37,897 bases of DNA. It comes from Spirochaetales bacterium (GTDB taxonomy: Bacteria > Spirochaetota > Spirochaetia > SZUA-6 > JAFGRV01). The stretch lies in contig JAFGQK010000201.1 of assembly GCA_016935735.1 (NCBI GenBank), forward strand, positions 1 to 37,897. The letters run 5' to 3'. The translations under genes and the position numbers were made by a program. Under the pieces are notes generated by a model that did not search any database, had not been told where the DNA came from, and saw only the letters and a program-made list of their open reading frames with translations. Positions 24,453 through 34,874 of this stretch are shown piece by piece (position 1 is the first letter of the stretch; every line of letters starts with the position of its first letter).

Positions 24453-25954
24453 TGTCTTCTGATTTGTCAAATGCAATTAGACAGCTTGTCCAGGATAAGG
24501 GAATTTCCCAGGATCTGGTCATTAAAAGTCTTGAAGATGGTCTCTTGGCTGCTTATAAACGAAAATATGGTACTTCTGATAATGCTATTGTCCGTTTTAA
24601 TGACGATTATACGGAAGTGACTATTTTTGCTAAAAAAAAGATTGTCGATAAGGTGAATGATATGGTGCTGGAAATATCTTTATCCGATGCACTGGCTTAT
24701 AATAGTGAATGTGAAATAGGAGATGAACTTTTAATAGAGATTAATCCAAAGGAGTTTGACCGGACCGCGATCCAGAGTGCACGGCAAAAATACCGGCAGC
24801 GTTTACGGGAAATACAAAAAGATTCGATGTATTCAGAGTATAAGGAAAAAGTAGGTGAAATGATTATCGGATACTATCAGCGTGAAAGAAACGGGAATAT
24901 TTATGTCGATCTCGGAAAAGTGGAAGGTGTATTGCCGAAAAAATACCAGTCACCAAGGGAAATATATCATCTTAATGACCGTATAAAAGCCCTGATTTAT
25001 GAAGTAAACAAGAATACATCCGGACTCCAGATCATTCTGTCAAGAACCCATACCGATTTTGTATGCCGGATATTTGAACTCGAAGTACCGGAAATTTATG
25101 ACCGGACTGTTGAAATATTTAAAATAGTAAGGGAACCCGGTTACAGGACAAAAATAGCAGTTTACTCCAACAGGGAAGATGTGGATCCTGTTGGTGCGTG
25201 TGTCGGACTGAAAGGTGTCCGTATTCAGGCTATTGTAAAGGAACTTGAAGGAGAGAAGATCGATATCCTGAAATATGATCCTGACCCGCGGGTTTTCATA
25301 AAGAACGCCCTTTCACCGGCAGAAGTGAGGGATGTTGTTATCCTGGATGAAGCCAAAAAGCAGGCACTGGTTATCGTAACAGACGCTAATTTCGCCCTGG
25401 CAATAGGTAAACAGGGATTGAATGTCCGGCTTGCAAATAAACTCGTGGATTGGAATATAGATGTAAAAACCGAAGCCCAATTCGCCGCTATGGATATCAA
25501 TGTGGAAACAAAACGAGCCATATCTGCATTATTCAGTGATGTACGGGAGGAAATCAGTAAAATATCCGAACTCCCCGGAATTCCAATCCATATTGTCAAC
25601 ATTTTAAATGAAAACAAGATTGAATTAATCGAAGAAATTGTTTCCATGAAAGAGGAAGAACTCAAAAAGTTGAAAGACCTTTCAGATGAGGATGTGAAGA
25701 CAATTATGCAGATAATTGATGAAAATGTCGAGATTGTTGAAGAAGACAAAACATCTTCTGCTTTAGAGAAACAGGGAACAGAACAGGATGAAAATAAGGA
25801 AAATACAGAAATAAAGGAAGAAGTAATACAGGAGGAGGCTTTATTGGAAACATATGAATGTCCTGAATGTAATGCTCCTGTAAATCCGAATATGACCAGT
25901 TGTCCAAACTGTGGTATTGGGCTTAGCTTCGAAGAGATCGAAGAGGAAGAATAA
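24449..25954 (+). CDS. nusA: Transcription elongation/termination factor NusA with a C-terminal zinc ribbon
   Basis: Binds RNA polymerase and nascent RNA and modulates pausing, termination and antitermination. Residues 1 to about 125 form the polymerase-binding domain, 130-200 the S1 domain, and about 205-345 two KH domains (GACVGLKGVRIQ, IGKQGLNVRLA). A helix-hairpin-helix-like segment follows (about 370-430), then an acidic linker. The last 31 residues contain two CxxC pairs (C471, C474, C485, C488; spacing CPEC-N10-CPNC), a zinc ribbon that is not part of classical NusA. Start is ATG 24449 or 24452 with GGAG upstream, overlapping rimP. Confidence 0.95.
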   Translation: MMSSDLSNAIRQLVQDKGISQDLVIKSLEDGLLAAYKRKYGTSDNAIVRFNDDYTEVTIFAKKKIVDKVNDMVLEISLSDALAYNSECEIGDELLIEINPKEFDRTAIQSARQKYRQRLREIQKDSMYSEYKEKVGEMIIGYYQRERNGNIYVDLGKVEGVLPKKYQSPREIYHLNDRIKALIYEVNKNTSGLQIILSRTHTDFVCRIFELEVPEIYDRTVEIFKIVREPGYRTKIAVYSNREDVDPVGACVGLKGVRIQAIVKELEGEKIDILKYDPDPRVFIKNALSPAEVRDVVILDEAKKQALVIVTDANFALAIGKQGLNVRLANKLVDWNIDVKTEAQFAAMDINVETKRAISALFSDVREEISKISELPGIPIHIVNILNENKIELIEEIVSMKEEELKKLKDLSDEDVKTIMQIIDENVEIVEEDKTSSALEKQGTEQDENKENTEIKEEVIQEEALLETYECPECNAPVNPNMTSCPNCGIGLSFEEIEEEE

Positions 25955-25974
25955 GGAGTAAATAAAGGGAAAAT

Positions 25975-28365
25975 ATGTCTGAGGAACAAGAAAATCAAAA
26001 AAAACCGAAAACAACACTCATTAAACACAGAAAGAAAATACCGGCTGAAACAGTAAAGGACGATTCTTTTAATAAAGAGAAGAAAAAAGTTGTTGTTGTG
26101 AAAAAGAAGGTGGTGAAAGTAAAGAAGAAGGCGGCAAAAACCCCGGTGAAATTTGAAAATAAAAATCAGAAAGAAAAAGTTGAAAAAATGGAAGAAACGA
26201 AGGTGGAAAAAAATTTTTATGAAAATAGAAATAGAAACAGGAATAAGAAAAACAGGTTTTCAAAGCCAGATACAAACCAGCAGAGATTTAAGAATAATAG
26301 AGAAAAGGAAAACGATTTTAAATCCCGGAAAAATGACGAAAGAAAAATAAAGAGGGGCGGAAAGGGAGATAGTATCAATAAGGATATTCAAAAAAAACCG
26401 GGGATAAAGAAAAAAGGGGATAAAAAAGATACCGATACGGATTCAGGAATAGAGAAAAAACAGACAGGCCAGGGAAAGAAACATACGGGAAGAAGATTTT
26501 ATTTTACAAAAAAAAAGAAGGATTACCAGAAAAGGAAATTCGAAGAACATCAGGAAAAGATTACCGTTAATAAGAAAAAGACCACGCAAAAAGCGAATCC
26601 TGTACCAAAAGAAATATCCATAATGGATGTTATCAGTGTGTCTGAACTTGCAAAAAAGATGAATTTAAAGGCTTCTGAACTCATTTCCAAACTCATGAGT
26701 ATGGGAATGATGGTAACGATTAATGAAAGGATAGATGCAGAGACCGCTACCATTATAGCGGATGAATACGGCTGTAAAGTTACCATTGTTTCACTCTATG
26801 ATGAAACGGTTATAGAGACCGAAGAAGACGCAGAAGAAGATAAAAAGCCGCGTCCTCCTGTGATTACTGTCATGGGTCATGTCGATCATGGAAAAACAAA
26901 ACTCCTTGATGCCATAAGAACGGCAAATGTCGTAGACTCGGAGTTCGGCGGGATAACACAGCATATTGGTGCATATACCGTTGATATTAAAGGTCATAAA
27001 ATCGTGTTTCTTGATACTCCCGGTCATGAAGCTTTTACCCTTATGAGAGCCCGGGGAGCCCAGCTTACGGATATTGTTATTCTTGTTGTTGCTGCCGATG
27101 ATGGGGTTATGCCCCAGACAATAGAGGCAATAAATCATGCCAGGGCAGCACATGTTCCGATTATTGTTGCTATCAATAAAATCGATCTCCCGGACGCAAA
27201 TATCGATAAAGTAAAGAAACAACTCGCCGAGTTTGATCTCATGCCGGAAGAATGGGGAGGACATACTCTTTTTAATGAAATTTCAGCCTTAAAAAAGACC
27301 GGCATAAATGAACTGCTGGATACAATAATCCTTCAGGCAGAGATACTGGAGTTAAAAGCAAATTATGACTGCCGTGCACAGGGAAAAGTAATCGAGTCCA
27401 GAATAGATAAAGGAAGGGGTATTGTAGCAACGGTTCTTATCGAACGGGGAACACTTAGAATAACGGATTCCTTTGTTGCCGGTATTTATCCCGGTAAAGT
27501 AAGGGCACTGTTTAATGATAAAGGCGATAAAATCGGGGAAGTAACACCCGGGATCCCTGTCGAGATAATCGGGCTTACCGGTATCCCGGATGCAGGGGAT
27601 CCTTTTCAGGTTACGGAAAATGAAAAGATCGCACGGATAACCGGGACAAAACGGCAGGAACTTAAGAAGATAGAGGAAGCAAAGAAACTTTCAAAAGTAA
27701 CCCTGGAAAATCTTTATGATAAATTCAGGGAAGGGGAAATAAAGGAATTAAGGGTTATTATTAAAGGCGATGTTCATGGTTCGGTAGAAGCCTTAAGAAC
27801 CGCTTTAGAAAAATTATCCACCAATGAAATAAAACTGGTTGTTATAAATGCACTGGCCGGTGCAATAAATGAAAGTGATATTAATCTTGCATCTGCATCC
27901 GAAGCAATAGTAATCGGATTCCATGTAAGACCGTCTCCTGCAGCACTTTCCCTGGCAGAACAGGAGAAGGTTGAAATAAGAAAATATAATGTGATTTATG
28001 ATGCAATAGAAGATATAAGAAAAGCTATGGAAGGTCTACTTACGCCGGAAATAAGAGAAGAAATTGTCGGTGCCATTGAGGTTCGAAGAGTATTTAAGGT
28101 TCCCAGGATCGGGACAATTGCCGGATGTTACGTACTGAGCGGCAGGGTTAAGAGAGGAAGTACAGTAAATCTTATCCGGGATGGAATAGAGATTTACAGT
28201 GGAAAGATAAACTCATTAAAACGGTTTAAAGATGATGCAAAAGAAGTGGAAACAGGATTCGAATGCGGGATCGGGGTTGAAAACTACAATGACTTAAAAG
28301 TTGGGGACATTCTCGAAGTAATAGAAATGAAGGAATTTGCAAAAACATTGAGTGAAAATAAATGA
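25975..28365 (+). CDS. infB: Translation initiation factor IF-2
   Basis: GTPase that recruits initiator fMet-tRNA to the 30S subunit, 796 residues. The first ~210 residues are Lys/Glu-rich low-complexity sequence, as in many IF2 N-domains. The IF2_N segment (about 215-260) precedes the G domain: G1 GHVDHGKT (301-308), G3 DTPGHEAF, G4 NKID. Domains II, III and C2 complete the protein. It follows nusA by 20 nt and precedes rbfA, the usual order. Confidence 0.97.
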   Translation: MSEEQENQKKPKTTLIKHRKKIPAETVKDDSFNKEKKKVVVVKKKVVKVKKKAAKTPVKFENKNQKEKVEKMEETKVEKNFYENRNRNRNKKNRFSKPDTNQQRFKNNREKENDFKSRKNDERKIKRGGKGDSINKDIQKKPGIKKKGDKKDTDTDSGIEKKQTGQGKKHTGRRFYFTKKKKDYQKRKFEEHQEKITVNKKKTTQKANPVPKEISIMDVISVSELAKKMNLKASELISKLMSMGMMVTINERIDAETATIIADEYGCKVTIVSLYDETVIETEEDAEEDKKPRPPVITVMGHVDHGKTKLLDAIRTANVVDSEFGGITQHIGAYTVDIKGHKIVFLDTPGHEAFTLMRARGAQLTDIVILVVAADDGVMPQTIEAINHARAAHVPIIVAINKIDLPDANIDKVKKQLAEFDLMPEEWGGHTLFNEISALKKTGINELLDTIILQAEILELKANYDCRAQGKVIESRIDKGRGIVATVLIERGTLRITDSFVAGIYPGKVRALFNDKGDKIGEVTPGIPVEIIGLTGIPDAGDPFQVTENEKIARITGTKRQELKKIEEAKKLSKVTLENLYDKFREGEIKELRVIIKGDVHGSVEALRTALEKLSTNEIKLVVINALAGAINESDINLASASEAIVIGFHVRPSPAALSLAEQEKVEIRKYNVIYDAIEDIRKAMEGLLTPEIREEIVGAIEVRRVFKVPRIGTIAGCYVLSGRVKRGSTVNLIRDGIEIYSGKINSLKRFKDDAKEVETGFECGIGVENYNDLKVGDILEVIEMKEFAKTLSENK

Positions 28366-28416
28366 TTCCGGTTGAATATTTCCGGTTGGATATACAACCT
28401 GATTATAAGGACAGAA

Positions 28417-28764
28417 ATGAAAGAAATAAGATTAAAGAGGGTGGAAAGTCTTTTAAAAGAAAAAATCAGCGAGATCATTATTAAAAATGAACTCAAAGAC
28501 CCCAGGCTTGATGAATTTATGACAATATCAAGACTTCAGGTAGCTAAAGACTATAAACTGGCAAAAGTATATATATCCTACCTGGGCGATGAAGAGACAC
28601 ATGCGACAATTGTAAAGGTTCTTAATAATGCAGCAGGTTTTATCCAGGGATTGCTTGGAAGACGCATCAGGTTAAAGCATACTCCCAAACTTGCATTCTT
28701 TGTAGATCACTCAATCGAAAAAGGATTCGAGATTACACAAAAAATTAAAGGTCTGTTTCCTTGA
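28417..28764 (+). CDS. rbfA: Ribosome-binding factor A
   Basis: Cold-adaptation 30S maturation factor with a KH-type fold, 115 residues. Typical blocks are KRVESLLKEKISEII, VYISYLGDEE (VxVSxL..E in other members) and LGRRIRLKHTPKLAFFVDHSIE. Start is ATG 28417 with AAGGA about 7 nt upstream; a longer TTG-started frame from 28372 lacks homology to the family. The stop overlaps the TTG of truB by 4 nt. Confidence 0.93.
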   Translation: MKEIRLKRVESLLKEKISEIIIKNELKDPRLDEFMTISRLQVAKDYKLAKVYISYLGDEETHATIVKVLNNAAGFIQGLLGRRIRLKHTPKLAFFVDHSIEKGFEITQKIKGLFP

Positions 28765-29642
28765 ACAATAAAAAATCCGGGCTTGTTCTGCTGCATAAAC
28801 CGGAAGGAGTCACTTCTTTTCATGCTCTTGATGAAATTAAAAAACGGCTGCAATTAAAGAAAGTAGGACATACAGGAACCCTGGATAAATTTGCAAGCGG
28901 ATTGCTTTTAGTCCTTACAGGAAAATATACAAGGCTTACTCCCCTGTTTGTTCATCTTAATAAAGAATATGTTACCAGGATCAGGTTCGGTATACAGACA
29001 GATACCCTTGATCCGGAAGGGAAAGTGGTAAAAGAAGGCCATATACCAGATCCTGAATCCATAGACAGGGTATTGAGTCATTTTACAGGAGAGATTGAGC
29101 AGGCCCCTCCCCGTTTTTCTGCAATTCATCTGGACGGTGAGCGGGTGTATAAAAAGGCATTACGGGGAGAAACAATACGGCTGCCGGAAAGAAAGGTGAC
29201 TATTTTTATCCTTAAGCAATTATCATATGAACCCCCGGATCTCACTTTATATATCCGGTGTTCCGGGGGCACATACATAAGGGCCCTGGCAAGGGATATC
29301 GGTAATGCTGCCGGATCATGTGCCTATCTCACCCATTTAACCCGTACAAAAGTCGGGAATTTTAATCTTTCAAATGCAGTTTTGCCCCTGAAGTTTGATC
29401 CGGAGAAAGATATCATATTCCCGGGAGCATTTATTCCTTTATTGGATAATCTTAAGGTTATCCATATACGTGAAGATTATTATTCTGAAATTATCAAAGG
29501 AGCTTCCCTGCAAAAGATTTTTTTTCCCGGGGATTTGGAGGAAGACGGCACTTATGCGATTTTTAAGGATATTAGTTTAATCGCTTTGATAGAAAAAACA
29601 GAGAACAAATATGCGTACCGTATGGTATTCGGGAGTTCCTGA
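28761..29642 (+). CDS. truB: tRNA pseudouridine-55 synthase TruB
   Basis: Makes pseudouridine-55 in the T-loop of tRNAs, 293 residues. The catalytic Asp is D42 in HTGTLDKFASGLL (the usual motif is GTLDPxASG; Pro is Lys here). The SCGGTYIR-like block (CSGGTYIRALARDIG) confirms the family, and a C-terminal PUA-like region follows. Start is TTG 28761, overlapping the rbfA stop (TTGA). Confidence 0.94.
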   Translation: MNNKKSGLVLLHKPEGVTSFHALDEIKKRLQLKKVGHTGTLDKFASGLLLVLTGKYTRLTPLFVHLNKEYVTRIRFGIQTDTLDPEGKVVKEGHIPDPESIDRVLSHFTGEIEQAPPRFSAIHLDGERVYKKALRGETIRLPERKVTIFILKQLSYEPPDLTLYIRCSGGTYIRALARDIGNAAGSCAYLTHLTRTKVGNFNLSNAVLPLKFDPEKDIIFPGAFIPLLDNLKVIHIREDYYSEIIKGASLQKIFFPGDLEEDGTYAIFKDISLIALIEKTENKYAYRMVFGSS

Positions 29643-29644
29643 TT

Positions 29645-30424
29645 GTGGAAATAATTGATTGGAAAGACCTTACCCAGGGGAAAAAACAAATAAACCGGGA
29701 AATAGCCCTGACAATAGGGGTTTTTGATGGGGTACATATTGGTCACCAGAAACTGATTCGTACAATAACTCATACGCAGAAGGAGATTATACCCGGTGTT
29801 GCCACCTTTACCCCCAACCCGGCATCTGTTTTAAGAACCGCACCATTTCCGGGAAGTATCCTTACAATACATCAAAAGTTGACAAAACTTAAATTATTTG
29901 GTATAAGTTTAGTTATTCTGATTGACTTTTCTTTTGAATTCAGTAAAATAACCGGAAAGGAGTTCTGGCTTTCTTTATTAAAAAATCTGCACTTGAAAAA
30001 GATTGTTGTTGGCCAGAACTTTCATTTTGGTTATAAAAGAAAGGGTGGAATTGATACACTTACCTGTCTATCGCCAGGTATAATGGTAGATGTTGTTGAA
30101 CCGGTTCTTTATAAAGGGAAGATTGTTTCATCAACAAGGATACGTGCATTAATTCAACAGGGAAAGTTCAAAGAAGTGACTTTTATGCTCGGGAACAGTT
30201 ATGATTGTGATGTAAGCACAAAAGAATCAATCCGGATAAAAAGTGACCTGTGGGGATTTGATGTAAAAGGGATTGAACAGGTTTTACCGGTAAAAGGCGA
30301 TTATCCGGTCATGTTTAAAACAGATAATGGTAATGTTACCTGCAATCTGACTATTAAGGATAATATAATCCAGTGGAAGAAAAATGCAGATTATGGGAAA
30401 ATAAAGAATATTATTTTTATATAA
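29645..30424 (+). CDS. ribF: RibF-type FAD synthetase, flavokinase domain not recognisable
   Basis: 259 residues. The N-terminal nucleotidyltransferase domain is clear: GVFDGVHIGHQKLI (HxGH-type, about 25-38), TFTPNP, IVVGQNFHFGYKRKG and SSTRIR, consistent with FMN adenylylation to FAD. Bacterial RibF normally has about 300-320 residues with a C-terminal riboflavin kinase domain (GRxLGFPTxN motif). After about residue 180 only a short beta-rich tail remains here, and this motif is absent, so kinase activity is doubtful. Start is GTG 29645 with GGGAG upstream. Confidence 0.85.
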   Translation: MEIIDWKDLTQGKKQINREIALTIGVFDGVHIGHQKLIRTITHTQKEIIPGVATFTPNPASVLRTAPFPGSILTIHQKLTKLKLFGISLVILIDFSFEFSKITGKEFWLSLLKNLHLKKIVVGQNFHFGYKRKGGIDTLTCLSPGIMVDVVEPVLYKGKIVSSTRIRALIQQGKFKEVTFMLGNSYDCDVSTKESIRIKSDLWGFDVKGIEQVLPVKGDYPVMFKTDNGNVTCNLTIKDNIIQWKKNADYGKIKNIIFI

Positions 30425-30434
30425 GGAGTAGAAA

Positions 30435-30797
30435 ATGCCTATAGCAAAGGAAGAGAAACAAAAAATAATCGATAAATTCGGAAAGAATGAGAAAGATACG
30501 GGCAATACAGTTGTTCAGATTGCCCTTATCACAGAAAGAATCCGGGAACTCACAGAACATTTTAAAATGAATAAAAAGGATCATAACTCAAGACGGGGAC
30601 TGCGGCAGCTTATTGGAAAACGAAAGAGATTACTCGATTATTTAAAGAAATCCGATCTGAATAAGTACCGGGAAACACTCACAGCATTGAATTTACGAAG
30701 TTCACGCAGGCCTGTGGGAAAACGGGGGAGATTACTTAATTATTTGAAGAACAAACACCGGGAAACACAATCAACACCGAATGTGAAAAAATCGTAA
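30435..30797 (+). CDS. rpsO: Ribosomal protein S15 with duplicated C-terminal segment
   Basis: 30S subunit protein that organises the central domain of 16S rRNA and contacts 23S rRNA (bridge B4). Residues 1 to about 90 are a complete S15, ending [16 protein letters not shown]. Family members are close to 89 residues; this one has 120. Residues 94-118 ([19 protein letters not shown]) repeat residues 60-87 ([22 protein letters not shown]). The DNA of the two units is also alike. Start ATG 30435 has AAGGAG overlapping the ribF stop. rpsO-pnp adjacency is conserved in many bacteria. Confidence 0.95.
   Translation: MPIAKEEKQKIIDKFGKNEKDTGNTVVQIALITERIRELTEHFKMNKKDHNSRRGLRQLIGKRKRLLDYLKKSDLNKYRETLTALNLRSSRRPVGKRGRLLNYLKNKHRETQSTPNVKKS
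30612..30788 (+). repeat. Tandem duplication inside rpsO
   Basis: Unit 1 about 30612-30698, unit 2 about 30714-30788. GGAAAACG occurs at 30615 and 30717 (offset 102), AGATTACT and ATTATTT follow in both, and ACCGGGAAACAC occurs at 30667 and 30757 (offset 90). The second unit therefore carries a 12-nt, in-frame deletion. The nucleotide similarity suggests a fairly recent duplication. Confidence 0.75.
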
Positions 30798-30853
30798 TGC
30801 TGACAATGAATGTACCTGTTAGTATAGCAAATGATAATGGAGTAATAGCATAG

Positions 30854-33001
30854 ATGATATATAATGTAACACTTAGAATTGGAAATGAAGAGTTGGTCCT
30901 GGAAACCGGACGAATGGCGAAACAGGCAAATGGAGCAGTATTTGCCCGGTATGGCGGATCTGCGGTCCTGGCTACCGTTTGTTCAGCGGACAAGGAAGAG
31001 GATTTCGGATACCTCCCACTGTCCGTGGAGTATAATGAAAAGTATTATGCAGCCGGAAAAATTCCGGGCGGTTTCCTGAAACGGGAAGGCAGACCCCACA
31101 GCAAGGAAATTCTTGTAAGCAGGCTTATCGACCGCCCCATGCGGCCGCTTTTCCCGAAAAAATATCTGCACGATATTCAGATAATTCCCACCACTGTGTC
31201 AGCAGACCAGATTAATCCGCCCGATGTCATCGGCATGCTCGCCGCTTCAGCAGCAGTATATATCTCTGACATCCCTTTTGACGGGCCGGTGTCGGCAGTG
31301 AGGATTGCAGTCTGCGGGGACGAGTTTATCGTAAATCCAACATTTGACCAGATTGAACAGAGCTGTCTGGATATTATTGTTGCGGGCACGGAGAACGGCA
31401 TTACAATGGTGGAAGGCGGCGCCAGGTCTGTAAGCGAAGAGCTTATGTTAAAAGCGATCGAAGAAGCCCATGTAAGCATAAAACAACTCTGCCAGCTTCA
31501 GAAGGAACTGTGGAAGCTTGCAGGAAAAGAAAAACAACCGCTTTCCGAAGAAAAGGATGAATTGGAAGGAATAGACAGGATCAGGGAATATGCATTCCCC
31601 CTGGTGGAAAAAGCCTGCTTTGTAAAAGGGAAAATGGAAAGAATAAGTGCCCTTAAATCCGCATACAACGAAACCCTTAAAAATTTTGAAGAAATAATAC
31701 CGGAAGAAAAAGAAAAGATAATCAGGGATCTGTTTGAAACCATGGAATCGGAGGTTGTCCGCAAATCCATATTTACACATAAAAAGCGGACAGACGGACG
31801 ATCCCCGGACGAAATCCGGGATATTTCATGTGAAATTGATGTGTTAAAAAGAACCCATGGATCAGCTCTCTTTACAAGAGGAGAAACCCAGGCCCTGGTG
31901 GTAACAACATTAGGCACTGTATATGATGAAAAGATACTCGATGATATAGACGGGGATACCAGGAAGACCTTCATACTCCACTATAATTTTCCCCCGTTCT
32001 CTGTTGGGGAAACCGGGAGACTTGCTCCCAGCCGCAGGGAAATAGGCCACGGCCACCTCGCAGAACGTGCGTTTCAGTCATTACTCCCTGCCAAAGAAGA
32101 ATTCCCCTATACCATTCGTATTGTATCCGAGATTCTTGAATCGAATGGTTCTTCATCAATGGCAACAGTATGCGGCGGCACCTTAAGTTTGTTGAATGCA
32201 GGTGTACCGATTAAGAAATCGGTTGCAGGGATTGCCATGGGTCTTATAAAGGAAGGAGATGATTTTGTAATCCTTTCCGATATCCTGGGAGAAGAGGATC
32301 ATCTCGGGGATATGGATTTCAAGGTTGCGGGAACAGAAGACGGGATTACTGCTTTTCAGATGGATATAAAGATTGGCAGTGTGAACAGGGAAATACTGGA
32401 TAAAGCTTTAGCCCGGGCAAAAGAAGGAAGACTTAAAATACTTGATATCATGAATCAAACTATCAAGCAACCACGGGATAATATCTCTGAATACGCACCA
32501 AAGATTATTATCATGCGTATTAATCCGGACAAAATAGGCCTTGTGATTGGCCCGGGCGGAAAAACAATACGAAGTTTAAGCGAGAAATTTGATTCAACCA
32601 TAAACATAGAGAGTGATGGTGAAGTTACCATTTATTGTAAAAACCGGGACGGTGCAGAATCAACACAAAAGGAAATCGAACTTCTTATAGAGGAGCCTGT
32701 TGTCGGAAAGATTTATAAAGGAAAGATCAAGCGTATTACAGAGTTCGGCGCATTTATTGAATTCCTTCCCGGGAAAGAGGGACTCTGTCATATCTCGAAG
32801 ATTTCCAGCCATCACATCCGTTCAGTAAGGGATGTTTTTACCGAGGATCAGGAGGTCGATGTAAAACTTATAGAAATAGATAAGCTGGGAAGGGCAAATC
32901 TGAGTCATGTTGATGCAATTGAAGGAAGCGATAAGGGAAGCGATAAAGACAAAAGCAACTTCAAACCTTACAAAAACAGACAGAAACGGAGATTTGATTG
33001 A
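30854..33001 (+). CDS. pnp: Polynucleotide phosphorylase
   Basis: 3'-5' phosphorolytic exoribonuclease of the RNA-decay machinery, 715 residues. Two RNase PH-like domains (about 1-210 and 310-540) flank the helical domain. The KH domain has IGLVIGPGGKTIRSL (about 556-570), and an S1 domain follows (VGKIYKGKIKRITEFGAF, about 618-690). The basic tail is disordered. The start is fixed by family alignment (MIYNVTLRIG), although the Shine-Dalgarno sequence is poor. The stop overlaps the next gene's start. Confidence 0.97.
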   Translation: MIYNVTLRIGNEELVLETGRMAKQANGAVFARYGGSAVLATVCSADKEEDFGYLPLSVEYNEKYYAAGKIPGGFLKREGRPHSKEILVSRLIDRPMRPLFPKKYLHDIQIIPTTVSADQINPPDVIGMLAASAAVYISDIPFDGPVSAVRIAVCGDEFIVNPTFDQIEQSCLDIIVAGTENGITMVEGGARSVSEELMLKAIEEAHVSIKQLCQLQKELWKLAGKEKQPLSEEKDELEGIDRIREYAFPLVEKACFVKGKMERISALKSAYNETLKNFEEIIPEEKEKIIRDLFETMESEVVRKSIFTHKKRTDGRSPDEIRDISCEIDVLKRTHGSALFTRGETQALVVTTLGTVYDEKILDDIDGDTRKTFILHYNFPPFSVGETGRLAPSRREIGHGHLAERAFQSLLPAKEEFPYTIRIVSEILESNGSSSMATVCGGTLSLLNAGVPIKKSVAGIAMGLIKEGDDFVILSDILGEEDHLGDMDFKVAGTEDGITAFQMDIKIGSVNREILDKALARAKEGRLKILDIMNQTIKQPRDNISEYAPKIIIMRINPDKIGLVIGPGGKTIRSLSEKFDSTINIESDGEVTIYCKNRDGAESTQKEIELLIEEPVVGKIYKGKIKRITEFGAFIEFLPGKEGLCHISKISSHHIRSVRDVFTEDQEVDVKLIEIDKLGRANLSHVDAIEGSDKGSDKDKSNFKPYKNRQKRRFD

Positions 33002-34257
33002 TCCAGATAGAAAAACTGGATAATGGGGCAGTGCTGCTTTTAGAAAACGTTACTGCTACAGATACGGTATCCATTGGATTCTGGTTGCTTGCCGGAGCCC
33101 GGGATGAAAACAATAATGAAACCGGATATTCTCATTTTCTCGAACATATGCTTTTTAAAGGGACAGAAAGGCGGAACGCTTTTCAGATATCCAGTGAGAT
33201 AGACAGGGTGGGCGGCATTCTTAATGCCTTTACCGAGAAAGAGACCTGCTGCTATTACTGTACAATCCCGAGTGAACATATTCAGCTTGCCATTGACGTT
33301 CTTTCTGATATGCTTTTTCATTCGACCTTCCCGGAAGAAGAAATAGGAAAAGAACGGGGGGTCATTATTAATGAAATTCAGATATCCCAGGATTCACCGG
33401 ATGAAAAGGCATATGAACTCTATCTTAAGGAAATATGGGGAGACCACCCGCTTTCCAGGAGAATAACAGGAAGTATTTATGAAGTCAAAAAAATAACCAG
33501 GGAAAAGCTTTATCAATTTCATAATGAACGGTATATTCTGTCCAATCTGATCATTTCAATTTCCGGTAAATATAATAAAGAGGAAGTGAAGGATTCCCTG
33601 TTAAAAGTCATCAATAACAGGAAACAAGGTTCGTTTCATACTACCCGGCAAATGCCCGGTCAGGCTTCCTGCTGGAAATTGATAAAAGACCGCTTTACAC
33701 AATCACATGTGTATACAGGGATTACCATCCCTTTTTCAGGTGAGCTCAATGATTTCTATTCACTTCTTGTATTCAGCACCCTGTTCGGTGAATCCATGAG
33801 TTCCAGGCTTTATCAGAATATACGGGAAGAAAAAGGACTCTGTTATACAATCTTCTGCTTCCGGTCATACTATTCTGATCTGATTCAGTGGACAATCTAT
33901 GCAAATACCGGGGGAACACTCACGATCTCGCTTATTCAATCCATCGGGAAGGTATTAAAAAGTCTTTTTACCCTTCCCTTAAGTAACAGTGAATTAGAGG
34001 ATGCAAAAAGCCATTTAAAAGGAAGCCTTGTTCTGGCAAAGGAAAATATGGAAGTAAGGATGAAACGACTTTTTAAGCTTTACCAGATAAATAAGAAGGC
34101 CCTGGAGTTTGAGGATTCCATCAAAATTCTCGGTACCATTACCAGGGATGATGTTCAGAAAATCATAGACTCCTATATAAAGGCAGATAAATTTAATCTT
34201 TTAGTGCTGGGAAACAAAAATTGCGGGAGCATTAAAAATATTAAATTCGAGTTTTAA
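32998..34257 (+). CDS. M16-family zinc peptidase
   Basis: Inverzincin of the processing-peptidase/YmxG type, 419 residues, the single-length form with two homologous halves. The zinc motif is inverted HxxEH: HFLEH with H46, E49 and H50, and the distal Glu ligand is probably in [10 protein letters not shown]. The family cleaves misfolded or signal peptides. Start TTG 32998 overlaps the pnp stop (TTGA) with GGAG upstream. Adjacency with pnp is common in spirochaetes and Gram-positives. Confidence 0.93.
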   Translation: MIQIEKLDNGAVLLLENVTATDTVSIGFWLLAGARDENNNETGYSHFLEHMLFKGTERRNAFQISSEIDRVGGILNAFTEKETCCYYCTIPSEHIQLAIDVLSDMLFHSTFPEEEIGKERGVIINEIQISQDSPDEKAYELYLKEIWGDHPLSRRITGSIYEVKKITREKLYQFHNERYILSNLIISISGKYNKEEVKDSLLKVINNRKQGSFHTTRQMPGQASCWKLIKDRFTQSHVYTGITIPFSGELNDFYSLLVFSTLFGESMSSRLYQNIREEKGLCYTIFCFRSYYSDLIQWTIYANTGGTLTISLIQSIGKVLKSLFTLPLSNSELEDAKSHLKGSLVLAKENMEVRMKRLFKLYQINKKALEFEDSIKILGTITRDDVQKIIDSYIKADKFNLLVLGNKNCGSIKNIKFEF

Positions 34258-34262
34258 GAGTT

Positions 34263-34697
34263 ATGGAACAGATAAAAGTTATATGCAAAGCCCAGGAGGA
34301 CATGCTGCCGCACTATCAGACAGAGGGGTCATCAGGAGCTGATTTAAAAGCCGCTATTGATGATAAGCTGACTATTCCCCCGGGGAAAAAAGCCCTTGTC
34401 CCTACCGGATTGTTTTTACAGATTCCCGAAGGTTATGAAGCACAGGTAAGACCCCGTTCAGGTCTTGCAGCAAAGAAAGGGATTACTATATTGAATACAC
34501 CGGGAACAATTGATTCGGATTACCGCGGGGAAGTGAAAGTGATTCTTATAAATCATGGCCATGAAAATATCTGTATAAAAAGAGGGGAAAGGATAGCACA
34601 GATCGTATTTATGCCTGTGGTACGTGCACTTTTTATACAGCAAAAGGAAATTGATGAAACTTTAAGGGGGGACGGCGGATTCGGTTCGACCGGGTAA
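34263..34697 (+). CDS. dut: dUTP diphosphatase
   Basis: Homotrimeric dUTPase, 144 residues, converting dUTP to dUMP and keeping uracil out of DNA. All five motifs are visible: SSGADLKA (about 24-31), [10 protein letters not shown] (61-70), [14 protein letters not shown] (77-90, with the catalytic Asp), RIAQIVF and the C-terminal GDGGFGSTG that closes the site. It starts 5 nt after the peptidase stop. Confidence 0.96.
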   Translation: MEQIKVICKAQEDMLPHYQTEGSSGADLKAAIDDKLTIPPGKKALVPTGLFLQIPEGYEAQVRPRSGLAAKKGITILNTPGTIDSDYRGEVKVILINHGHENICIKRGERIAQIVFMPVVRALFIQQKEIDETLRGDGGFGSTG

Positions 34698-34717
34698 AAC
34701 ACTTATACCATTTAAGA

Positions 34718-34764
34718 GTTTCCTGGTTTGTACAGTGAATTCATCAGGAAACATGAAAACCAGG
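34718..34764. repeat. Competing inverted repeats downstream of dut
   Basis: GTTTCCTG (34718-34725) pairs with CAGGAAAC (34745-34752); overlapping CCTGGTTT (34722-34729) pairs with AAACCAGG (34757-34764). The two structures exclude each other. No T run follows. Confidence 0.4.
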
Positions 34765-34874
34765 GAGAAATAGCATAGCGGGAACAGATATGAACCGGAA
34801 AGCAGATGTCAGAGACAGGAGGTATTCCCTTTTTACCCCGGTTTTTTGTATATTATTTTTAAGGACCGGCAGTC

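Noticed and set aside
25225-26028. Leftward 267-codon ORF over the end of nusA
   Set aside because: Ser/Ile/Phe-rich composition is the expected antisense of acidic NusA codons; no motif, and the opposite strand is certain.
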